Below, piece by piece: positions 55,535 through 64,000 of a DNA stretch of 64,000 nucleotides. The DNA is taken from contig BRXU01000041.1 of assembly GCA_030267565.1 (NCBI GenBank), positions 434,001 to 498,000 of the forward strand. The letters run 5' to 3'. The notes under the pieces were generated by a model, which worked only from the letters and a program-made list of their open reading frames with translations, did not search any database and was not told the origin of the DNA. The position numbers and the translations under genes were made by a program. Source of the DNA: Pleodorina starrii. Taxonomy: Eukaryota > Chlorophyta > Chlorophyceae > Chlamydomonadales > Volvocaceae. How positions within the stretch are numbered: the first letter of the stretch is position 1; each line of letters starts with the position of its first letter.

Positions 55535-58500
55535 TTAGTTGGCCCACACGTCCTGCATCTGCACCGTGCGGCCCGGCTCGATGGCGGCTTGCACGTGCAG
55601 GTACGAGCCCGGGCCCAGCGGAGTGGAGGGGTTGCGGTCGCGGTCGCCCCTTTGGTCCGTCTGTGCCAGGGGCCGGCGCATGGGGCCGCTTCCAGCGACC
55701 GCGCCCAGGACCGAGCCGGGGGTTGCGGGTGTCGCCGGCATGGCGCGGCTCGCCTGCGGGGCGGCGCGGGGGCGGGAGGGCAAGCGGGGATAGGAGGGGG
55801 AGATAAGGCTGTGCGGGGCGGACAACACCTGGCAAGGAAAGCTGGCGGGAGATGCAAGCAACATCATGACCGGAATGCAGCCGACCCATGGGTCGGCGTG
55901 AAATGCACCGCCACAGCCGGGCGCCCAGCCTGACCCGCTTCCCGCAACAAAGAGCGCGTCGCGGTCAAGGCCGCGGCAATCGTGCCAGCGGAGCCGCGGC
56001 CCCTGTCCCTCGCGGGCCCCGCCGACCCGGACCCCGCTCCCAGCGCAGCGCACTCACCAGCACACCAGGCGCCGCCGCCAGCATTGAGCGGGCTGCTGCG
56101 GTCATGGCCTCCATCTCCGCGGGGGCGGGCACGGGCGCCGCCAACACGCTGAGGGAGCCCGCACCGGGGCCCTCCTCTGCGGGGGGCGCGCCCATTCGGG
56201 AGGCTCGGAGCTGCGGCTGCACGATGCTGTAGCCCAGTGTGGCGGAGGGGACGGAGCCGGACAGGGGCGGCAGAGAGGCGGGGGGCAGGTTGTGCTGCGG
56301 GGTGGCGCGGGCGAGGGCCTTGGTGGCGCGGCTGGCGGCCTGCGGGGGGGGGAGGGAGGAGGGGGGAGGAGGAGGAGGCAGAAGATGCGGAGGTTGGTAA
56401 GGTGGTGAAAAGGGAGCTACGCCACGAAAGGTTGGGATGGGATGGGATGAGATGGGTTTGAGGGATGATGCTGACGACGTCAGGTGGAGGCGGCTCGGGC
56501 GGGTTACGGTATGCTGCACGAGGTCAGGAGAGGAGAGGAGAGGAGAGGAGGGGCCAGCACGGGGGCTGAGAAGCAGCGAGCCCCGGACTGAAAGCATGCT
56601 GAACCCTAAGCCCCTCGCCGCTCCGCAAGCCTCAGCGCCTCAACTGCCCGCTCCCGCACCTCGCCCCCTATCGGGCCCCGGCAAAGCCCCCCAGGGCCCC
56701 CCTCCCACATCCCTCCCGTTCCCCCACGCCCACAACTCCTCCGCGCCAGCAAGCGATCAAAACCAACTGCTCGTTGTGAGAAAATGGTGAAAATGGTGAG
56801 AAATGGTGAGAAATGGTGAGAAATGCTCGTGGTGAGAAAATGACCGACTCCCTCGCTCCCCTGCCCCCGCACCGCACCGCACCATCCCGGGTAGCTGAAA
56901 CCAACTCGACCTCTTCGCAGTGTGAGGACATGTACAACCCCACTCGGCCGCCTACCTCCCCTTTTTTTGCTGCTGCGGGTACCCTTTTATTTTCATCGTT
57001 TCTCTTTACACCCCCCGCAACCCCCCCCCACTCCACCTTGAGTTTCGCGCTGTGTTCCGAGCTGCGCTCCAGCTGCGCCTCCACCTCCCTCTGAGCTGCC
57101 AGCCGGGCCACCAGCCGGGGATCCTCCGAAACCAGCGCCGCGGCAACCGACGTAACCACCCGGTAGCCCGTGCCATGCGTCAGCACGGGGCCCTGCGGAG
57201 CCGCCAACGCCGCGGCCAGGCGCCGCGGGGTGAGGGAAGGCCCCTCCGTGTCGCTCAGCCCCTCCGCTCCAGGGAAAGCTGTGCCATCCGCCTCCGCCTC
57301 CGCCTCAACATCTGCCTCCGCCCGTGCCCCTGTCCCGGCCTCCGGACCCGCGTCGACGCCGCTGCCGTCGCTGACCACCCGTTGTAGCGCACTCTCCGAC
57401 TGTAACTCTGCCGCTGCCGCGGCGCCGACGGCGACGGCAGCTTCGGCGGGCATGGGCCCCACTGCCGGCGCCGGGATGACTGCGGCGGCGGCGGAGGTGC
57501 TGCGCGGCGCCAGGCTGGCTGCTTCGCTGGCCAAGGAAGAGTGTCTGGGGCCCGGCGACGACGGCAACGGCCGCTCCGCTGACGGCGACGGCGGGCCACC
57601 TCCGCGAGGCCCCAGCCGGCTGACCAGCCGCGGCGTCGGCCCCGCGTCCCACTCGTCGTCCTCGAGTCCCTCCACGCCGCCGCCACCGCCGGCAGCGGCA
57701 GCGCCAGCGGAGACCATCGTCGCCGCCGCGGCAATGCTGCTTGCCGACGCCCTGGCAGGTGCGTTGGCCTCGCGGAACGACCAGCCCTCCTCCCCGACGC
57801 CATCGGCGGCCGCCGCCTGGCCGGGGAACCCCTCCATGGCCATCGCCGCCGCCGCCGCGATCCCCGGGCTGTCCCCGCCGTCGCCATACGCAGTCGCGTC
57901 CACCTCCTCGTCCCCGAACTCGTCCCCCTCCTCCTCCCCCATCACGCTTGCTGGCAGGTGGCTGCCCGGCGTGGACAGGCGGCTGTCGTACAAGATGGAT
58001 CCGGGAAGATGGGTCTTGCCCGCGCTGGATTCGCGGCTTGCCGCCCGACCGAGATCCAGATCCAGATCTACGAGCCCTGGATCCACGCGCTGCCCCAGAC
58101 CCGCCGTCTTGGGCGACCGCCCAAGCTCCGCAGCTGCCGCCGCGGCGAGGGTGGCGGCGCCGCCCTCGCCGCGCGCCGCCGCCGCCCCGGCGCCGCGCTG
58201 CGCCGGCAGCGGCAGCGGCAGCAGCGATGCCTCCACGGCGGGAGAGCCGAAGCCCGCTGCAGCCGCCGAGGACTGCGCCGCCGGGCTGTCAGCGCTGCTC
58301 CCGCCGCGGCGGCGGCCGCCTCCCGGCGACACCAGCGAGTCGGAGCCTTGGAGGCGCTGCTGCTGCTGCGGTGCGGCGGCGGAGGCGGAGGCGCCTTCCG
58401 ACGACACCAAGCCGCCGACGGCAGAGGCGACCGAGTGTTCCCTGTACGGCAACTCCTCGAAGCTGGCCGAGGCCCCGCCGGCGTGCAGCATTTGGCTGCT

Positions 58501-58580
58501 GTGGTAGTGGCCCCCCTGGGGGTGGCCGTGGCGGCCCCGGGTGAGGGAGACGGTGCGGCTGGGAGACGCAGGGGCCAGAC

Positions 58581-58611
<31 letters not shown>

Positions 58612-61600
58612 GCCGGGCCAGGAGCCTCCCGACTGCTGCTCCTCCAGCAGCATGGCGGACAACGACATCGACAGCGGCGGCCCCGAGGGGTGCCCCTGCA
58701 GCCGCTCGCCGCGAGCCGACAGGCCCGCCAGCGCGACGGATGTCGTACGCGACAGCCCCCGGCTGCCGTACGCGCTGCTGTGCGAGGAGCTGGTCACCGT
58801 CGGCAGCGCCCCCGAGCTGACAGAGCCGGACGGCAGCAGCGGCAGCGGCGAACCTCCGGCGTCAGACTCGCGTCGCGCGGCAGTCGCGTCGGCGCCGCTG
58901 GCGCGGGCGGTGGCGGCGGCGGCGCCGGTCGCCGCTGCCGCGAGAGGGTCGATCCACTGCGGCAGCGACGCCGCCGCGGCGCCGGCGGCGCTTCCGCTGG
59001 CGACGATGGCGGCCACGGCAGCTGCTGGCGTGGGGAGCGGGTGCATGGGCACGGGCACGGGCACGCGCGCCGCGGCGGCAAGCATGTACCGTGCGCCCTT
59101 GGCAGAGCCGTACGGGCTGCTGCCGTACTCGCCGTCGCCACCGTACTCGTCGCCCGGGTCGTACTCGTCCATCTGCCCCACGGAAGGCTCCGACTCGGGC
59201 CCAAGCTCGCCGCCCGCCGGTGCCGCGGCCGCCGACGCCCCCGGGGCCCCGGGCCAGCCATTCCAGCCGCCGCCCCCAACCGCCGCCGCGGCAGTGGCGG
59301 CGGCGGCGGCGGCCGCGGCCCCGAACGGCCCATCGCCGCCGGCCCGAGGCGGCAGCCCCAGCTCCGGAAACACGTCCAGGCTGTAGCGGACGTATCGCCG
59401 CCGGGAGCGTGCCGAGGTGTGCTGGCCGAACGGCGCGCCGCCGGTGCCGCCGCCGGCGCCGCCGCCTCCGACGTCCCCGCCGTCCGCCCCCGTCCCGTAC
59501 ACATTCACGGCCGAGTCGAGGCCGACGCCGCGCCGCTTGGCGGAAGTGCCCGACAGCGGCGACGGCTGGCGGCTGCCCCGTGCGAAGCTCGCGCTCGCGC
59601 TTGCGCTTGAGCTGGCGGCGGCGGCGGAAGTGCCGCCGGCGGCGGCTGCTGCCGATTGGTGGTGGTGCATTGAGGCGCTTCGAGAGGGGCTGTACCTCAC
59701 CAGATTGGTCGCGTTCTCGATCTCCTGCATCATGCGTCGGTTCGGCTCTGCGATGGTCTCCCAGTCGCGTACCGTCTGCGCCGCCAGCTGGCCGCTGTAG
59801 CCCCGCCGCACCGCCGGCGGCAGGTGCGACCGCGCCGCCGCCTCCGCCTCCGCCGCCAGCGCCGCCGCCTCCGCCGCCGACTGCGGGGTGCGCGGCAGCC
59901 GCACCGCCTTGCGTGGGGAGCTCGGGGCGCCAGCAGGCGTCAACAGTCCCGACGACGCGGCCCCTTGCTGCTGCTGCTGCTGCACTTGGTGGGGCGGTGG
60001 CTGCGCCCACTCCAGGGATGGGTTGCCGAGCCGCCGCCGCAAGCCGCCCCTGGGCGAGAGGCCGCCCGCGGCCATTGAGGTGCTGCCCCCGCGCGATGCG
60101 GATGCGGCGCTGGCGCTGACACGGCCGGCCCCACCAGGTCCGGGTGCGGGTGCGGGTGCGGGGGAGAAGGTCAGGTCGCGCAGGCTGGGCGAGGCTGGCA
60201 CGTCGCGCATCAGGATCGGAGACGCGGCGGCGGACAGGCCCTCGGCCCGGGCTGCGATGGCGGCGGCGGCGGTCGCGGCGGCGGCGGCCGCCGCTGCCAC
60301 CACCCCCGGGGAGGTATCCCAGGACAGGCCCAGCGACACCGGCGGCACGGCGCCCTCCATTCGCAGCTGATAAGGCTCCCTGTTGCTTGTCTGGAACAGC
60401 ACCAAGTGCTGCGGCTGCTGCTGTTGCTGGCCCTGCTGGCCTTGCTGGCCCTGTTGCAAACCCAATTGGTTCTGCCCCTGCCCTTGCCCCTGCTGGTGGT
60501 GGTGGTGTTGGTGGTCTGCGTGTCTCCGCCCCATCTTTGCCGGCCCCTGGGGGCTCCCCGCCGCCATGTGCGCGTCCAACTGCTTCTGCAGAAGCCGCTG
60601 CCGGGTAAGGGCCTTATGCGCCTCCGCACGGCGGGCCACCGCATCGACGGCACACGCCATTGGCGCGTGGCTGCCGTACGCGCGGTCGAGGTACGGCACC
60701 GAGTACTCGCCGCTGCCGCCACGACTTGTCAGGCCGCCGGCGCCGGGCGCGGGGCCGACGAGGCTGCCGTGGCCAAAGGAGCCAAAAAGGTGGCCGCCGG
60801 CGCCGTCCGAAAACTCCATGGACCCGAAGGGGCCGACGGGGCCAACGCGCGAGCTGGCGGGGGAATGCCCTCGCGGCGGCTCGTCCGCTGTCGTGCGGCG
60901 GCTCGTGCCGCCGGCCCTGTAGGCCGGTGGCGAGCCTGGCGCCACGATGCAGCTGGCGTCTGCGGCGGAGCCGCCAGGGCCGCCGCTGCCGCTGCCGCCA
61001 AACGTCCCGCCGATGCCCTCCGTCGTCGCGGACGAGTCGGCGGACGCCATGCTGGTGAGATGGCGGCGCCGTGGCACGGGGATGGCGCTGTGGTGATACA
61101 CGTCGCGTGGCACGGTCCCCGGCCGGCGGAGCGTGTCCCGGTTCGCGCCGGTGGTGGCGGGGCTGGACACCTGGTGCAGTACGGCAGTTACGACACCCAG
61201 GTAGGCGTTGGTGTGGCGTGATACCAGGTGGCGCTCCAGGAGGGGGCTGACGCCGGAGGGCGACGGCGGCGGCTGCTGTTGCTGGCCCGTGAGGTCCCGT
61301 TGGGTCCGCGCCGCGGGAAGCTGCGGCGGTAAGAGCAATGTGTGAGAGGTCGCTGGGGCGGTGGCCGGGCGGTTTGCGGCCCGGCCGGTGGCGGGGTCGG
61401 TGTCGGAGTCGACGGATGGTGCTGTTTTGGCGGACCCGACCGTGCGGCTGGAGGCAGGAAGGGAGCCGCGACGTCGGCTGCCGACCGACGGGCGCAAGGG
61501 TCCTGAGCTGCGCCGTTGGCCGCGCAATTTCATTAAAACGGTGGGCCGTGCGTCGCCAGCATCCCCCGCATCGTCGAGGGCACCACCCACTTCCAGCTCA

Positions 61601-61686
61601 TCATCACCCAGCATCAAATCATTTATAAGCTTTTGTCCTGCAGGTGACCTGCGGGATCGGGTGCAAGGGCTTGTGAGTTTGCGCAT
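55535..61686 (-). CDS. Very large Ala/Gly/Ser/Gln-rich protein of unknown function (three exons)
   Basis: Minus strand; exons 61686-57037, 56339-56058 and 55753-55535, all introns phase 0. The donors are GTGGAG (57036; weak) and GTGAGT (56057); the acceptors are CCCCGCAG at both. The product would be 1716 residues. I do not recognise it. Islands of normal composition are RHTNAYLGVVTAVLHQVSSP (about residues 155-220), HAPMACAVDAVARRAEAHKA (340-370) and RDWETIAEPNRRMMQEIENA (635-665, helical). Between them lie poly-Ala, poly-Gly, poly-Gln and His/Gln runs (385-422 QQ/HH) with many SP/TP sites. No transmembrane or signal segment is evident. The ATG at 61686 is the first in the frame; further 5' exons are possible because CCTGCAG at 61644-61650 (minus strand) could be an acceptor. 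The last exon ends VQMQDVWAN. Confidence 0.7.
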
Positions 61687-63736
61687 TCGATAACAGCTTA
61701 GAATGACGAGAAGCGCAACACGAGCTGAGCAGCGAACCTGACTGTTTTGGAGTCAATCATGTTCAATATGTTCCGCAAAGCACGGAAATGGTACCGCGTC
61801 CAGGTATATGCGCTCCAGCTTCAGACCGTTGTTAAGAGCGCCGACTAGACATCAAGACGAATGGGTCTAATTTAGATAGGCGCATAATCGTGCAGTAGCC
61901 ATAATCATAACACGTTGCGGGCACCAAGGTTTCTAAAATTTAGGCGAATTGCAAATCATTTGTGGCAAGTACAATGTGACTAGAATGCTAGGCATGTATC
62001 TCAATGATCTCAATGATCTTAATTCCTTAAAATAACGGCCCATTCTTTCAAGGGCACAACACAGCTTTTTGCCGTACACACACTTGCCGCATACCGGTAC
62101 ACTTGCTGCGAAGCAGCCGAGCCCGCAACGAGGTCCCAAGGAACTGGGAACACGACCTTTCACAGCACCGCTTGTAGCAAGCACAAGTAACCGTCGTGGA
62201 ACGAGTGCGCGCTGCATAACCCGTCGGAAACTGTGGAGGCACGAAGTGGACACGCACAAGATGCTCTCCTGCAAGCGAAGAGCACTACCCGGTATCCCTT
62301 ACCGATATTATCCCGATTGCGGACACATATAACGGTCGGTGCTGGCATCTTGTCTGTTCCCGCGAAGGGTTATATCGGTAACGGACACGCACGGACCGGC
62401 GTGCGTGGACGGCCGCAGCTCACACCTTGTGTTTTTTTCCTGGGACCGACGGCTTCGGTCAATGCGAATGAAGCACAGGTCAAAGCACCAAGGTATCGCC
62501 CCAGACTCCACTGGGCGTCCCAGGCGGGTCTCGTGGTTTTGTGAACGTAACGTTTTACAGCGGGTCCCAGAAACGTACCGCACCCGACGCTGCCGCAACC
62601 CCAAACAAACTGCGGAGCTTTCTCACTGGCCGCAGCGCCGGTCAGAGAGAGACTCCACCCGGAACAGCCACACTCGGGGGGGCATCTTGCTGGCAGATAG
62701 AGAGCACCCACAGTTGCGGGATAAGAGACCGACCACTCCAGGGGAAGCAGCCAACCGGGACGCCCCTGTCGCTGCCGCCCAGAAACAAAAGCTGCAAGGC
62801 GTCCCAGCCGCTCTGAGGTTCGAAAACACGACCGCTCCTAGGAGGCTCGTTACTTGGGCAAGCAACGGCGACGAAAGGACGCAGCAACTCTCTCCACACC
62901 CCGGGAATCCTTAGCGAGCCGCGAAGAGTCAGACGAGTCGCGAAAAGGAAGTATGAGCCGTCGGTCCACATAGTCACACACATTGCACATTGCAACAACG
63001 ACAATGACATCACAACAGCAGCGACTGAACTCCCCCGCTGGCCCGCGCTGCGCTTCAAGGCGCACCTACCCAGCTGGCATCGCATGTGCCAGATGTGGGT
63101 CTCGACCCATGGGTCGGCAGCTCCTTTCCCGCCGCAGATGGACGCACGGACATACTGACGGATGCCTCAGGCCCTCCTCCTCGTCAGGCAGCAAAGTCAA
63201 GCCGCTCTCCGGCTCCTTGTTCTCAGCGAAAGGCTCGTCGGGGCGTTATCCGCGCCGGGCCCGCCCTGCAACCCCACCACCACTACCGCCACCACCACCA
63301 GCAACAGGGCCCTTCACAGCCCTCATCTGTCGCTGCGTCGCCATCGCTGGAGCCCACGTAAGACAACAACAGCAACAACCAAAACATCCCACTTTCTGGT
63401 TGCCTTCCATTCACAGTTTCGCAGCACAAGACCGTCCATCAAACGCCGCCCCCCTCATCACAACCGCAATGACTCGCCGCCAGGGTCGCGACGCGCCTTT
63501 CGGGACCAGCTGGCCCCGCTGTGAGAAAGCGGGGCAAAGCTGCTGCTGCCCTGTCACGCTCTCTGTCGACGTAACGCTCTCATGTCCCGTAACGCTCTCC
63601 TGCCGACGTAACGCCCGCCTCTCCTTCTGTCAATTTTCCCCTCCGTCAAAAGATCAAAATACCATCCGCCTGCTCCTGCACCTGCTGCTTCTCCTCCTTC
63701 TGCCAATCTGCTCCTCCTCCTGCTCCTCCTCCGCGC
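61687..63736. other. Intergenic region, no gene recognised
   Basis: 5' flank of the gene at 61686 and 3' side of the partial gene at the right edge. Contains TTACCGATATTATCC / GGTTATATCGGTAA inverted motifs (about 62299 and 62368) and CGTAACGCTCTC repeated three times (63567-63615). Open frames of up to 191 codons (62339-62914) lack codon bias and recognisable motifs. Confidence 0.35.
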
Positions 63737-64000
63737 CTATCTCCTCCGTCCAAACAGCATGCTCATGAAGCGTCCCGCCACCTGCTGGCTGGCGTTGGCC
63801 AGAACACTGCCGCCACCGCCACCGCCGCCGCCGCCGGCACCGCCAGCGCTGCCACCGCCGCCAGCGGGTGCGGGCGCAGCCCCCCCGCCTCCCCAGCCTC
63901 CCTGCGCGGCATCCGCCAGCACTCCGTCCATCCACCGCGCCCTCGCAAGCAGCCAGGACCTCAGCTGCCCCACCTCGTACTCCCACTGCTCCTGACGCGA
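63737..64000 (-). CDS. C-terminus of a possible CotH-kinase-like protein (partial)
   Basis: The minus-strand frame enters at the right edge and ends with TAG at 63737. The visible 87 residues start SRQEQWEYEVGQLRSWLLAR followed by ARWMDGVLADAAQ, then a Gly/Ala linker and SVLANASQQVAGRFMSMLFG. The W..E...L..WL..R..WMD pattern is typical of the end of CotH-type kinase domains (protein kinases acting on secreted proteins). The catalytic region is outside the window, so the assignment rests on this short signature. Confidence 0.4.
   Translation of the reverse strand, partial: SRQEQWEYEVGQLRSWLLARARWMDGVLADAAQGGWGGGGAAPAPAGGGGSAGGAGGGGGGGGGSVLANASQQVAGRFMSMLFGRRR

Noticed and set aside
54152..55933. 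Pro/Ser/His-rich frames in the C-rich intergenic region
   Set aside because: Low-complexity CCN-rich DNA; no domain, splice pattern or conserved copy to support them.
57170..61221. Long plus-strand frames opposite the large minus-strand gene
   Set aside because: High GC content and GCC/GGC codons leave the antisense frames open; only the minus-strand frame has consistent splice sites and composition islands.
62339..62914. 191-codon plus-strand ORF
   Set aside because: No motif, mixed composition, and overlapping frames on both strands are equally open.

Overview
This looks like nuclear DNA of a multicellular or colonial volvocine green alga (the Volvox, Gonium and Tetrabaena group). The evidence is a pherophorin-type extracellular-matrix gene with a hydroxyproline-rich rod, spliceosomal introns with GTGAGT donors and GC-rich exons, very GC-rich low-complexity proteins, candidate TGTAA polyadenylation signals, and chromodomain Ty3/gypsy, DIRS-like and non-LTR retroelement remains. 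The window is repeat-dominated and probably less than a quarter of it is host coding sequence. No rRNA, CRISPR or convincing tRNA gene was found.

Layout. (1) 1-4428 and 32025-36723 are two nearly identical direct copies of one block: the 3' half of a pherophorin gene, its downstream sequence, a minisatellite and a long TAA microsatellite. The downstream copy has the complete gene (30455-33285, two exons); the upstream copy runs off the left edge. (2) 4429-7816 is a 5'-truncated, frameshifted chromodomain gypsy element, cut inside its protease exactly at the end of the duplicated block. (3) 8-13.9 kb is a patchwork of dispersed repeats. It includes a degenerate DIRS-like fragment and a 306-bp insertion that is absent from a second copy at 21-22 kb. 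(4) 13.9-20.55 kb on the minus strand is a nearly complete chromodomain gypsy element. Its gag and protease share one frame interrupted by a single TGA, and protease and pol are offset by -1. (5) 22268-28347 holds two head-to-tail 3-kb units made of DIRS reverse-transcriptase and non-LTR reverse-transcriptase fragments. (6) 28548-29346 is a 799-bp non-autonomous CACTA transposon with a perfect ACT target duplication.

(7) 36.7-53.3 kb holds three copies of a 1-1.15-kb element with GGGCGGGGCCCCA terminal inverted repeats and T5 flanks, many copies of a 41-bp GC-rich hairpin, and a 3343-bp tandem duplication (45608-52293). Embedded here, on the minus strand, is a well-formed ten-exon gene of unknown function (43170 to 40345). 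Nearly all its introns are phase 1 and one exon pair (90 + 201 nt) is exactly duplicated. Its 5' end is repeated twice, truncated and damaged, in the 3343-bp tandem copies. (8) 55535-61686 on the minus strand is a three-exon gene for a 1716-residue Ala/Gly/Ser/Gln-rich protein. (9) At the right edge, on the minus strand, is the C-terminus of a possible CotH-kinase-like protein.

The host genes do not form a pathway: the pherophorin works in the cell wall or matrix, and the other genes are unrelated or unknown. The repeats dominate the history of the locus. They mark the duplication ends, interrupt gene copies, and sit directly upstream of the pherophorin TATA box.
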